From assembly GCF_030272615.1 (NCBI RefSeq), contig NC_081409.1:616264755-616328754 (forward strand): a stretch of DNA of 64,000 nucleotides, read 5' to 3'. The notes under the pieces were generated by a model. It saw only the letters and a list, made by a program, of their open reading frames with translations, was not told the DNA's origin and did not search any database. Of this stretch, positions 33,801-45,495 are shown in pieces. The DNA is from Cryptomeria japonica (taxonomy: Eukaryota > Streptophyta > Pinopsida > Cupressales > Cupressaceae). Position 1 is the stretch's first letter; every line of letters begins with the position of its first letter. A program made the position numbers and the translations under genes.

Positions 33801-34947
33801 TAATAGATGTATCATGCTTTCCCACCCCTATAGCCTTTTCAACTTCCACCAACTATCGGGACATCTCGAGAGCTAGGGTTCTCTCAGTAACATAAGTAGG
33901 AATGCAGAAGGGTTCTTCAGAGAAGCCATGCACTCAGACAAAAGAGAAATCCTTAACCAAGATCCAGTCGCAGCAAGGGCATTCATTACTCATCCAATTT
34001 ATTTGAATTTGGGAAAAATGAGCAAGAGGCTCCTTAGGGATGACACCAAGATCGAGAAGGACAGGAGCCAGGAAACAATCTGAAAACTGGTATACATCAT
34101 AAGTGGCTAATAGTACGAGGGTCCAAGCGGACATAGGAATTTTGTTTCCTAACTCATCATGAGTATCCAATGACATGAATTGACTAAAGAAAGTGACATT
34201 TTGGTGCACAAACAAATGAAGTAGGAATGAGGCAAACCTGAACCGCTGTGATTGCTCAAAATCGATCAACTGCCTCACCATTTCTCTGGCTATCAACATA
34301 GAGAAGTCAAAATGGAATGGCTCTTTCTGCTTCTGGCATTTGAACAAGAAACCCATCATAGAAGCGGCGATCTCTTGATCATTGTCATGACCACATAGGA
34401 ATGCAATGGTAGAAGAGATATCTTTGAGATCATCGTTCTTTAAATCGCTATAGTGGATAGGGAGCTTTGGAGGCTCAACTACTGAAACCCGATTCAGATT
34501 AGTTTGACAAAATGAGACAATATCCCACCTTCGAAGCCAATAGTCTTCCATAGAATCTTTATCAAACACCTTTGTGCTATCAATTATGGGGCAACACAAC
34601 ATAGCTTGAATAGTTTCTGGAGTTATGATGACCTGCAGAGAGGATCCTTGTATCAAAAGAGAGTCTAGCATGAATCTGCTTGCGCATGCAACCACGAATT
34701 CTGGACAATGTGGAACCATAGGGACCACGAACTGAGGAGTGTCAGAATGCCAAAATTTGAATGTCATAGACTATAGCTCGCTTTTGTGATTTAGCATTCT
34801 TCCAAATGCAACCTCCCTGAGAGCTCTCGGCTATTTGTGTAGTTCCGGCTCAATGACCTCTTCTAAGGAATCAGTCACCACCATGGGATCGTGGGTGACT
34901 GCCTTAGATTTGGGTTTGGTTCTGGGATATTTTGGTTTGGGGGGCAT
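30860..34947 (-). pseudogene. Very long extra ORF of element C between integrase and 3' LTR
   Basis: No family recognised. A likely start is the ATG at 34947 (MPPKPKYPRTKPKSKAVTH). The same frame carries the open pieces 34767-33934, 33852-33241, 32793-32173, 31803-31531 and 31440-31195, interrupted by single stops, so the ancestral protein exceeded 1,200 residues. The N-terminal 400 residues look globular (FKFWHSDTPQFVVPMVPHCP; WTLVLLATYDVYQFSDCFLA). The middle is Pro/Ser-rich and the C-terminal third is coiled coil (LEHQVSHEQDKCKNLQNEI; DEELRAKRVADRKKLIRKA). It ends near the LTR. Tat elements are known to carry extra ORFs here; their role is unknown. No signal peptide or membrane helix is apparent, so env-like is not supported. 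Confidence 0.6.
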
Positions 34948-35588
34948 GGCGTGGGACTAGTATGAAAATTCTCCATATATATCCACCCACATTTTACCCT
35001 ATGAAGGACTTGAGGCTATGGTATCCATCTCCATTCTTGCAGGCGAGATTTTTTGACACTATTACTTTTGGCACTAGGAATCCAAAATGCAAATATGACA
35101 TGCACTTTTGAAGCTCTTTTCTTAAATGTGTTGCATGCCTAGATTTATGCACGAAAAGTAAGCATTCATGGTATGCAACTACCGACATGTATGCCACTTC
35201 ATGTTTCAAGCAACATTAATGCTAAAATGGGAAAAAGTGCCACCACTTGCATTTTTGAAAAGATGTTAGCCCACTGCATTGTCATTCCAATCCACTAGGG
35301 ATGATTTGCTTGTTCGGATGAATCTCCTTATTTAAGAGAAAATACACAGCCAACGAGGCTCACACAAGCCAAAATAAAACTTGTGGACTATCGAGTTAAG
35401 GCACAACATACTCGAAAATATGTGTGGCATCTGGTATACTATTTTTCTTTTCGAGGCTCTGGACAGAATATACGCAACCTTCAGGCCTAACTCCATTCAC
35501 TTGTGCGAGTAATGAGAAAGGACAACCACATCAGAGATCGAGGGCATTGGCTCTTAATTTGATTTTATTACTCAGAGCTAGAAATCAG
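34948..35588. other. Spacer between the two divergent ORFs of element C
   Basis: About 640 bp lying between the starts of the minus-strand long ORF (34947) and the plus-strand antisense ORF (35636). It holds a TATATA run at about 34976-34984, 30-35 bases upstream of the minus ATG, and a CTATAAATA at 35589 for the plus ORF. Layout suggests a bidirectional promoter; inference only. Confidence 0.4.
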
Positions 35589-35597
35589 CTATAAATA
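35589..35597 (+). promoter_or_regulatory. TATA-like box of the antisense ORF
   Basis: CTATAAATA lies about 47 bases upstream of the first ATG (35636) and 67 upstream of the ATG at 35656. This is a normal plant TATA-to-start spacing. It points away from element C transcription. Confidence 0.45.
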
Positions 35598-35635
35598 TGT
35601 CTTTTCAGACATTCTTTCGCACATAAATTAGCTCA

Positions 35636-36342
35636 ATGATGGAGTTTCTTGAGTTATGGATACTCTTGTCAGGCTTACCAAAAAAAAGGCACAAGTCGCT
35701 TTTCTTGGCAACATTTCAGACCAGAGGTTGCAAGGAATGACATGGCGGAGAAATACATTGATCACTGCTGCAATTAAATGGGTGCTAGGGGAGGATTTTA
35801 TTGACAACGTTGACAGATATCATGTCAACACCGATATCTTCTTCCGCTTCATGGCTTCATTGCTGGATGCTGGGACATGCAACTACCTGATGATGGAGCT
35901 GACCAAGGTGTTCTTCCCATCAGAGTATCTGGGCGGCCTTGAGGATGTTACATAATACTTCACCCCTTTCAGAGGTCTCCCTTGGTCTCAAACTTGCAAT
36001 GTTTCATCACCCTCGAAGAGGAGGTGACTTGGTATCCACTTATAGGTAGCTTGAAAAGCATGTCATTGTTCATTCATCGCTTATGCATAGAGCGCGTTGT
36101 GGAGTTCCTCCTTAGAGTCCATCTAATAGTGCCCACTTCAGCGTGCACAAAATGTTATAGCGAGTTCTGCGACCACACTTCACGCGGATCCTGATGCTGC
36201 ACATTCTCTCAAATCTGGTGTTGGTGTCGATATCTCAGGAGTTCGACAGTGACTCTGGCCACGAGTGGATGGGAGATGATGATGATGAAGATGATGACTC
36301 AAAATTTCTCATGGATGAGGATGAGGATGAGGAAGACATCTG
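35636..36342 (+). pseudogene. Antisense ORF inside element C with an acidic tail
   Basis: Plus-strand coding-like sequence, opposite to C. Open piece 35656-35955: MDTLVRLTKKKAQVAFLGNI, then ITAAIKWVLGEDFIDNVDRY and FMASLLDAGTCNYLMMELTK. After a frame change 35982-36194 continues with EEEVTWYPLIGSLKSMSLFI. A final frame gives EFDSDSGHEWMGDDDDEDDD and DEDEDEEDI before a stop at about 36342. Length near 230 codons. I do not recognise the family; the strongly acidic C-terminus suggests a nuclear or nucleic-acid-related protein, which is only a guess. Known: antisense ORFs in the same place occur in some Tat elements (for example Grande). Two frame changes make it a pseudogene. Confidence 0.5.
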
Positions 36343-36559
36343 AAAAAATGTCACCTTGCCACTAAGATCTATAGGTTGTAAGCCTATTTATGCATTGTAT
36401 AAAGATAACGATATATAATATAATGAAACTTTTGCATATTACAGTGTATCTTATGATTTACTTCTTTTTCCTTTCAATGCATGAAGAAACATAATTAAAT
36501 AAATAAGGCACACTAGAATACAATATTTACATTGGGGGCACTAAACTTAATGGAAAGGT

Positions 36560-37720
36560 TTAAGATGAAACCTGTTAACTGGGATTTCTAGAGATTCCCC
36601 TTGCATAGTCTTGAGATCAAAAGAATTGAACCCCTTACAATTCATGATGCGGAAGGGTCCCTCCCATAAACCATCAAACTTAACATGCTAACCTGGCCTG
36701 GCCGCCCTCTCATTATAATTTAAAACAAGATCGCCCAGTTTGAGCCCTAGGTCAGAACTTTTCTTGTTATCAAATCACCTCTTAAAGATTTGTTGGCGGT
36801 ATTAAAGAGACTCAAATGCCACCTCCCTTGCTTCTTCTAGCTCCATAAGCTTTGCCAACCTTACCTCCATGGGCTCATTTTCAGTCACCTCAATGGACTT
36901 GAGGAGATGCAAAGCGGGGATCTCCAAAGACATGAGGAATAAGGCATCCTTGTCGTAGACCAACTTGTATGGAGAGTTCTTTAAAATCTTCTTGGGCGTG
37001 ATCTTGTCTACCTATAATGCACTTCTTAAGTGGTGATGCCACTCCCTTTTGCGTTCAGACCCCATTCTCTTAATGAGTCTTATAAGGTTCTTATTAGTAG
37101 ACTCAGCTAGGCCATTTCCTTGAGGGTAATAATTAGAGGAAGTCTTTAGATATATGCCCTGGCAGAGAGAAAATTAAGTTACACAAGAGCCTGTGAATGC
37201 GCATGCATTATCCAATATTATGGTCTTTATCAGACCATACCGGCATATTATCTCCTCCAAAAATGTTAGTATTTTTGTTTCTGATGAATTCCTAAGGGCT
37301 GCAGCCTCACACCATCTGGTGAAGTAGTCAGTAGTAGTAAGGATCCACTTGTGTCTGGCTGAGCTAGGCAGATTAATCATCCCTATGAAATCCAGACCCC
37401 ATTGGGCAAAGGGCTATTCCACCATTATTGGCCTGAGTGGCATTTCTTCCTTCTTGTGCCTACCACTATAGTATTGACATTCCTTGCATTCTCTTACAAG
37501 AGCATGCGTGTCCTTAAACATTGAGGGCTAAAAATACCCAACACGGGTAATCTTAATGATGATGGTTTGTGTTGAATAGTGACCCCCTAAAAGGCCATGG
37601 TGGAATTCATGTAATATTTTATGGGCTTGGTCTTGGTCCACGTAATGGAGTAGAATCCCATCAAAATTCCTTTTAAAAAGAACTCCTTCAACAAGGCGGA
37701 AACTGCTATTCTGCATCCTG
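36560..37720 (-). pseudogene. Integrase of element C
   Basis: Minus strand. Zinc-binding N-terminus at 37716-37528 (ILHEFHHGLLGGHYSTQTI). Core at 37380-37174: HKWILTTTDYFTRWCEAAAL with the first Asp, IICRYGLIKTIILDNACAF with the second Asp. Downstream, in shifted frames, NYYPQGNGLAESTNKNLIRL gives the Glu. The C-terminal part has LWEGPFRIMNCKG, the GPY/F-like module, and ends near 36560. No chromodomain is seen. Frameshifts near 37170, 37000 and 36760 disable it. Confidence 0.8.
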
Positions 37721-38043
37721 TAGAATCTACTCTTTTAAGGAGAAATATCAGTTGGGAAGATTCCTGTCTCCATGAAGTCTCTTTGAATCTCAATCCAACT
37801 TTCTTCTATTTGCTCAGAGGCAAACATTGCAACCTCCTCTGTGGTAGTCTTGGCTTCTCAAGGGTCACTCTTGGGCTATATATTCACAAAGGCCTTTTCT
37901 GCGGATTACCTTAGTGGGCCTGACATCAATGTCATATTCTAAGATCTTGGTAATCCAATTTTCCCTTTTCTCTATAATGTCACCCTCCATTATATACTCC
38001 CAGACTGAAGGATGAGAGACATACATAGTAGTCTTATTGCAGG
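37721..38043 (-). pseudogene. C-terminal end of RNase H and RNase H-integrase linker of element C
   Basis: Reading from 38043 down: TTMYVSHPSVWEYIMEGDII, then WITKILEYDIDVRPTKVIRR and GLCEYIAQE, the standard end of the gypsy RNase H connection region. A linker reaches the zinc domain of integrase. No archaeal-type RNase H lies in this linker. The upstream half of the same domain is at 53172-53400, on the far side of element D. Confidence 0.85.
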
Positions 38044-39408
38044 TGTAGACACCTAAAAGTTGCACAATGAATTAAGTAAAACTTATTCATTTAATTATTC
38101 TTAATTCTTCCAATTAATTAAATTAAGATTAAATTAATATCCCTATTCTTCTAATCTCCTATTAATTAAATTAAGATTTAATTAATATACCCTTCTTCTA
38201 TCTAGGCCATTTAATTAAATTCACATTTAATTAAATCCCCCTTCTAGCCCATTTAATTAAATTTACATTTAATTAAAATCACCCCACTTGCATTTTCCTA
38301 CATCTCCCACTTGCCTCCTAAACCCCTTCCTAAATTCTTCTAGAACCTATCTAATCCTAATCAATTAGCCTAAACCCTTCAATCATTCCTTTTCCCTAAA
38401 TTTGAGGATGTCACTTCTCAAATTTGGAGGAAAGTCTTCCAAAAGCAATAAAGCCTTTATGTCTTCAACAAGCTAACTTGTTAAGCTCCCTCAAATTTGG
38501 AAGGACTCTTACAAATTTGTCCCCAAAGTCTTCCAAACCATTAATGGTTAACTCACCCTTGTGGCGTGGTTAGAGACTTTTTGCCTAACTCAACCTTCAT
38601 CTAACCCAAGGGTCTCATCAAGAATTCATGGTTTTACCCTTGGTTATCCCTTTAACCATTGCACAAGAGTTTATCCTTTGGGTAAAAGCTTTATCCATTG
38701 GATAACCCTAACCTAACCTTAACCCTTCCCTCCTAAGGTAACCATCATGTCTTCTCAAGCATTTAATGCTTCTTGCATCTCCTCTCAAGCAGTCTCTTGT
38801 TGACAATTGTCACCATTTCATTGGTGAGAATTGTAAACATGGATTGATTAACTTTCAATCCCGACCCTTGCTAAGATTATCCAATCTTGATCATCCATTG
38901 CCCTATTTTCCCTATAAATAGAGCCCGTTCCTTCTTCAAAATAATCCAAGTATTTAGCATCACACTTATACTCATTTTTAGCAAGCATTTAGTCTCTTTT
39001 TGAAATAGAAATAAATCTAATAAGCAATTTAGAAGCATTTCTATCATCTTAGTTAATCATATAAACTAGTATATCATGTTAGGATAGTATTTCACTAATC
39101 TTTTCATCTTATCATCACTAGTTTAGTTCATTTGTTAAAACATGCATAGATAGGATGCATTCATACTAAGATTGACCAAAAGCATCCCTCATTCTCATGA
39201 TTTTCATCCCTAAGTCACTTTGCTCAGTGATCTGAGAGTAAAGGCATTGGCTTGAGGGGTCTTGTGAGATAGAGAACAATGGAACACCCCTTGGGAAGTT
39301 GAGTTATTCCACATAGCTCCATAAATTACACCAAGAGTCCCATTGGTGTGTGGGCAATTCATTGAATTTTGTAATTTTTGTTTCATTGCACCGCTTTTCC
39401 CGCATACA
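38044..39408 (+). repeat. 5' LTR of element D
   Basis: 1365 bp. Opens with four long AATTAAATT / TTTAATTAA palindromic blocks (38080-38280). A clear TATA box is in CCCTATAAATAGAGCC at about 38910-38925, so transcription should start around 38945. The identical region recurs in the 3' LTR. Confidence 0.9.
38912..38920 (+). promoter_or_regulatory. TATA box of the element D 5' LTR
   Basis: CTATAAATA, in a GC-richer context and conserved at 52687-52695 in the 3' LTR. It marks the U3/R region. Confidence 0.65.
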
Positions 39409-42089
39409 TTTATGGCTCCCACCATGGGGCTCAACCCCATTTACCAAATCATTTTTTGTGTAGGACTAACTCTATAGGTATGCAAGAAATGAGAATCAGC
39501 ACGTAGCAAGCATCATCTAGCGCATCCGGTCGATACTTCAGTGCATCGGAACTACTATTTAGCGCATGGAAACCACCTTTTAGCGCGTTAAAACTTAACT
39601 ATAGCACATTTCCTATTTCCTGTAGGTTTTAGCGCCTTAATTAAATAGTCTAGCACATCCAGTTAACAGTTTAATGCATAAAGTCTTTTCAGTGGCGCAT
39701 CAATACCTTTCTATAGCGCATCAAGTCCATTCTGTAGCGCATCACGGGCACAAAAAAGAAAACAAGTTTGTAACAGAAGCCTACAATAGACTTGTAGAAG
39801 TCCACAGAATAATTTTTTTTCTTTTACTAACTAGTTTTACTGCAGGTGACTAACGGTTTATTTGCAAGGGGAGAGTTTATTTTACCTAAGTTAGGAGTGA
39901 AGTAATTTAGTTTTGCTAACTTTGTTAAGTTAGTTAAGTTAAAATTTCCTTCATTTTCTTGTTAGATAAAATTGAACTCACATTTCACTTTGGGTACATA
40001 AAAAGAACAACAACAAAACCATTTCTTGCTTTCCTAGGAGAAAAACACTTCATTTTGGAACTATAAAAAGAACCAACAACTTTATTTTTGCAAAGTACTT
40101 TAAAAAGAACCTCACCATCCTTTGGTGTCTAAAAGGATTCACTTTAAATTTTGCAAGATAAAGAACCTCATTTGTCAAAAGTTTTTTTTAAAGTAGACCA
40201 AAAGAGGACAATTCTTCCCCTTTATCGATTTCTTTTTGTTGACCAAATTGAACTCTTTGCTTTGTTGACCAGGATTTTTTTTACTAGCTTAGAAAATCAT
40301 TGATTTGGGAAATCAAATAAACACCATGCTTTTTTGGAGCAACATTTCCAAATAGACTTCAGCAAATCATTGCAATGAAAGGATAAAAAGAACACTGGTG
40401 TGCCTTGCTTTGAAAGTGGAAGGTATATGCTCTCCCCTTAATTGGGTGATCAAAAAGCCAAACCACTCTTACGCTTTTCGTATTTCAAGCAGTAAATCCT
40501 TTAGCAGGCCTACCCTCCCGAGGAGCTAAAAACTCTTAAAGCCATTCTTTGGCCGGTGTGAGGGGAACGACCTAAGTGGGGAACGACTTTGACACCAAGT
40601 GTTCCAACCTACTATAATCAAAAGTGGAGGTGACAAAAGTCCCTTTCAATGGTTTCGCGTAGCGATTAGCCTTCCCCCAGTATCCCTACGATATGTAAAG
40701 CCTTTGTTCTAAAGGTTGGGAAGCCTCCTGAGGGATTTTATCACTGACGGCCGAACAGGAAGCCTCATTATGAACCTTAGCATTAGAAACTTTGAGCCGA
40801 GTCAGTATCGAGACATTGGCAATACCATAGTGCAAGGGTGGGGAAGAATTCGCCCCCAAGATTACTCACCATATATCTCTTAAGATAACTACTCAATTGT
40901 GAAACAATTCACTTTGAGTTAATTTCTGGCAAAAGGCAAAAAAAAAACGGGCGCCCCCTAGGGGGTGACAAGGTTGTTTGAGCTGACGGAGTATCGAGAC
41001 TAGTGGGCTATGGTATTGTCGCTGGCCCTTGAATAAAGAGTCTGATTGAATTGCATTATATGTATCCAAACCTATCAAAACACTGGGGATTTGAACACAT
41101 CCTCGCGGAATATCCACTCTTTATTTAGAATAGGCAAAATGGTTATCTTTTTCATGTTGTGTTTGCATTTCATAATTCGGAAAATCATCCATCACAATTG
41201 AGAAAAAATTAAAAATCACAGAAAAACCAACAAGTAAAAAAAAAACAGGGCAATTTAGCGCATAGAAGCAACATTTTAGTGCTTTGAAACCATCTTTTCG
41301 CATGTCTAAGCTTCAACATAGTGCAATAATTCTGAAAAATAACGCATAAGCAATCTAAACATTCAACAGCTAAAACTTGGCGCTTCCAGAAAACAACTCA
41401 GCACTTTGGAGCAACAGCCTAGCGCTTTGGGAGCAAAAATTAGCACATTGAGCTCAAAAGTTAGCACATCGGAAGGACATATTAGCACATAACTTTCCAG
41501 ACCAAGTCAAAACTACACAGTGCAAGTTAGCGCGTCAGAAGGGCAGCTTAGCGTGTTGAGATATTTCTCTAGTGCATTGATAGCATTTGTTAGCGCATTG
41601 GGTTTCTAGCTTAGCGCATAGACAGAATTGAGAAAACAGAGAGCAAGCATAAAAAATTTTGAAAAAAATTAAAACACAGTCTGGGAAACCATTTTCAATC
41701 CTCACTCAACTCCATCAAGCAGAAATTCACATCAGAGTATCAGAACTATTCAAAACCAACAAAATAAGATATTTTTAGAACAAAGTTGTCAAGTCCAAAA
41801 CTAGCTAAGGATTAACACATTTTCCTATCAAAATCAAGTAACATCATCACATACATCAATAGGTCCTCCAATCAAACAAATTTTATCCTCAAAACATACT
41901 TGTTTCAAACTAAAGTTGTCAAATCGGCTTTCCATATCGAGAAAGTTCTTATTCCATAACATTTGACGCACTTTGTCGTGAGGGGGCATCTAAACCTTCA
42001 CTTGATAAAAGTGGACTTAAGTCTCCAAACAAGGCATCTTGAATCCAAAACAAATCAAAGGAAACCATTGATCACCTGTGAATGACTAA
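39409..42089 (+). other. Long leader of element D with repeated TAGCGCAT words
   Basis: No gene. Directly after the LTR comes a primer-site candidate ATGGCTCCCACCATGGGGCTC (39412-39432); I cannot name the tRNA. Two clusters, about 39500-39755 and 41255-41630, repeat the word TAGCGCAT and close variants every 15-30 bases, more than 25 times in all. A palindrome GCCCCCTAGGGGG lies near 40954-40966. Short reading frames here are not supported. Confidence 0.6.
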
Positions 42090-44238
42090 TCCTCATATTC
42101 TGAGAAGAAAGAGTATTCATCACAACACTAAATTAAGGAAACAACGACCTAGTTCTCAGAAACTTGCTAAAAGGAATAGGTTTCTATACATCAATCGCCA
42201 ACTCTTCAAATCTCATCAAACATTCCTCCATAATTTATTCTTGTATCTTCAAAACAAATCAAAAAAAGTTTGACGAGGAACCATTGAGGAGTAGAGCATT
42301 CTGCCAAAAAGCAGCATTCAGCCAACGCTTAAATCGCGGAGGAAATATCAATCCAACTTTCTTCCCAGAAGTTTGCATTACTTACAACATACCTCGAGTA
42401 GAGCCACCAAATCCCGAGCAAGACACAGAAGAGGAATTTTTTCCCTTTATAATAGAGAGTTTCTACTAGATGCCCGTTGTCACTTGCTCTCAACGAAACA
42501 AAGCAAGCAAAACACAACCAGAGTCCAGTATGGGGTGAAGATTATCAAATCCCTTCGAATATCCAAATCTAGAAGACACGGAGATCACTGAAGATCTCCT
42601 CCAGGAATTTCAAGAAAGCGCCTTGTTTCAAAGACTTATGGAATGCCTCATAGAAGCTGACAAAGAAAAATACCTACTCATGCTCACAAGCAAAGGAGCT
42701 AGGATTCCTGAAGACTTTGATACTAACACTTTTAGAACAAGGTCTTGGTACTATACTTATAAGACACATGTGACCTTGAGAAAAACATACCTGAGTCACA
42801 CATACCACAACACATGCCTAGCCAAACTAAAAACAATGAGAGGGAAGAACTCTTCCCTCAGCAAGCAAATGCACCCTTGGTTGCTCTCACACAACAAATG
42901 CAAATGCTACAAAATCAAATGCAGGACATGCAACAAGGATCAACAGTACAATATTCATTAAATGAAATTTGTCCTTACCCTTTTGATAGAATATTAAACA
43001 TGTTACCTTTTCCCCCAAATTCAAACATTCCCAAATTTGACAAATATGATGGGAAAAGTGATCCTCGTGATCATGTTTGGGAATTTTATACCATGAGCTT
43101 GGAATTTGCCCATGATGACACCTATTTGATGAGGCTATTCCCAAGAAGCTTGGGAGGGAAAACAATGGAATGGCTATCCAAAATCACACCTCCTGTCAGA
43201 TCCTTTGATGAATTAGTCAACAAATTTATCATTCAATACTCCTACAACATTCAGCATGCCATTGCCATGCTAGATGTCTGCAATACCAAACAGAAAAACA
43301 ATGAAACATTCATGGTGTTTCTTCAACATTGGAGATAGATGGTTTCGAGATATCCTCGAGATGTGCCCGAAAAGGAAAAGATGGGAATTTTCATTGACAA
43401 TTTGAATAGCGAGATGAGTTACATACTCAAGCTACAATGCATACCATCTTTTGCTAAACTGATTGAAAATAGCATCCAAGTAGAGGAGGCATGTGTTAAG
43501 AAAGGAACGTTGAAATTCTTCAAAGAAGGAACAAATTCACCCACCTCTCATTACAATAACCAGAACAACAACAACTTAGACAAATCCAGGTTCTGGACCA
43601 GAAACAAACATGGGGGAAATGAAGGAGGAAACTAAGCTAATGATGTGAAGTCCAAACAACCACTGTTGGCCTTATCAGGTAATCCTTAGGCTACCAAGAA
43701 TCAAAAAGGTGCTAACCAAGGCACTAACACTTATGCACCAAATACCAATCTAGAACTTTCAAATGCGAACAACACCAACAATACCCAAAATGATAACGCA
43801 AATTGAGGACCTAATACAAACTCACGGGGTAACACCAACTACTTTCTTAAACGCATTTACACACCATTAGGGCAATCATTAGAGTCTGCATTCATAGAGC
43901 TCCTGGCAAACAAAATTATCTCATTACCAGCAATCAACAACTTTGAACCACAAGTCAAACCACCTTGGTGGAATGACTCACACTTTTGTGATTTTCATCG
44001 AAACAAAGGACATCAAACAAATGATTGCATGAGGCTTAAAAACATTGTTCAAGACATGATTGATAGAGGTGATTTAACAGTTGATGGTCTCAAAACAAAT
44101 GGTGACCATGGGGCCTTTAAGAATCATCTTCCAAACTACAACAAGGATGGAGCTTCAACATCAAACAATACACGCAGAGCTCATATCAATCACATATACA
44201 ATAACACCATCAAACATATATCAATAGATGACAATTAA
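42090..44238 (+). pseudogene. Gag of element D
   Basis: N-terminal part at 42164-42469 (RSRAFCQKAAFSQRLNRGG; PRVEPPNPEQDTEEEFFPF), shifting to 42623-42790 and then to 42814-43635. The main body has MQMLQNQMQDMQQGS, IPKFDKYDGKSDPRDHVWEF, LGGKTMEWLSKITPPVRSFD, with one stop at 43336. An Asn-rich region follows. The knuckle-like FCDFHRNKGHQTNDCMRLKN at 43985-44045 and DMIDRGDLTVDG end the part. These motifs are standard for the gag-protease junction of Tat gypsy elements. At least three stops or frame changes. Confidence 0.85.
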
Positions 44239-45035
44239 GTAAGTGTTATTACAATCAAGGACAAACGCAAACACAAATCGATCAATGTAACCGCCAGAGC
44301 CCAAAAATATGTCTTGAAGGGGCATACATTAGAAACAAACACCATACCCAAAATTCAATATGATCTGGTCAGTCAACTACACAAAACTCCTGCTCAAATA
44401 TCTATACTTGAGTTGTTGAAACTTTCACCAAAACACAAGGACATCTTAGAACAGGGACTATTAGAAACAAATGTACCTCAAGATCTGGATATTGATAAAT
44501 TCCAAGCCATGGTAGCTCATATGATAGGGCCTCATAATCTCACCTTTTCTAAGCATGATAATATTTCATTGAGCCATCCACACAATACTCCACTCCACAT
44601 TGAAGTCTTGGTCTAGAAACATCGAGTTAAAAGAGTATTAATAGATGGAAGAGCTGGAATCAATATTTGTACCTTAAAACTTATCCGTGCATTAGGCTTC
44701 TCTGAGCAGTCTATTGATCCATACAAAAAGATCACTATCAAAGCATATGATGATGAAGAAAGATCATCCAAGGGAACCATGATGTTGCCAATTCCAATGG
44801 GACTGATACAAAAGGACACTATGTGTCAAGTCTTAGGCATAGACCTCACATACAATATTTATTGGATCAACCTTGGATACATGAAATGCAAGCAATACCC
44901 TCAACTTACCACCAGTGTGTTAAGTTCTCATACAATGGACAAGAGATTTCTATATAAGAATATCATAACCCTTTTCAACATTGTAATGATATGGGGGCAA
45001 TCCAAGACAGTTTGGTTCCACATAACATAGAAAAA
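44239..45035 (+). pseudogene. Protease of element D
   Basis: Starts with a conserved lead-in (IPKIQYDLVSQLHKTPAQIS). It continues past a stop at 44614 into VKRVLIDGRAGINICTLKLI, where the catalytic D-(N/S)-G-(A/S) region reads D-G-R-A, so it is altered. ITIKAYDDEERSSKGTMMLP and TYNIYWINLGYMK mark the C-terminal half; a frameshift lies in the LG-x-PW region near 44855. Typical Tat protease layout, non-functional. Confidence 0.75.
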
Positions 45036-45239
45036 AAAACTTCCTCAGCACCAAATCTTCAACAAGAAAAGCCTAAATCTTTATCTATGGATTTCAAACA
45101 GAAGATGAAAATCAAAGAACAAGGCATGGGAGAGTACTCTTTGGAACCCTTATGTTTAATCAACTTGCCATCATCACCTGAATCTCATGGGATACCTTCA
45201 GCATCAAGTAACATAGCCCATCACCAAGTCTGATGGCAA

Positions 45240-45495
45240 ATTTATTCAACTAGGGACACTAGCTAATGAATTAGAAGAAAAGGACATCCTTAGTTGGCTA
45301 TATAAGGATGAAGAAGAAGTCAGGGTGGCTGCTATGGAAGTAGCTATACCAGCACAACTATATGGAAAAGGCTACCTAATCATGCAACAAATGGGATACA
45401 AGGGCAAAGGACCTAACGACAAGCGTCAGGAAGGTGTCATAGAACTATTGGATCCCCCTTCCCAATTTTCTAAAGACAAAACAAGATTGGGCTAA
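45240..45495 (+). pseudogene. G-patch-like segment of element D
   Basis: LYGKGYLIMQQMGYKGKGPN followed by DKRQEGVIEL at about 45360-45450 matches the glycine-patch pattern (M/L-G-Y/W-x-G-x-G-x-G), here with the G-L-G end replaced by P-N-D. A stop follows at 45494. Known: G-patch modules downstream of protease occur in plant Tat gypsy elements and in some retroviruses, where they bind nucleic acid. Found here by motif only. Confidence 0.65.

Noticed and set aside
39210-39440. Minus-strand frame (76 codons) conserved at 52973-53179
   Set aside because: Present twice only because the D LTR is duplicated; the first crosses the LTR border and no start context or motif supports it.
43021-43165. 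Minus-strand 92-codon frame over D gag
   Set aside because: The plus strand encodes the conserved gag core here; the opposite frame is a shadow.
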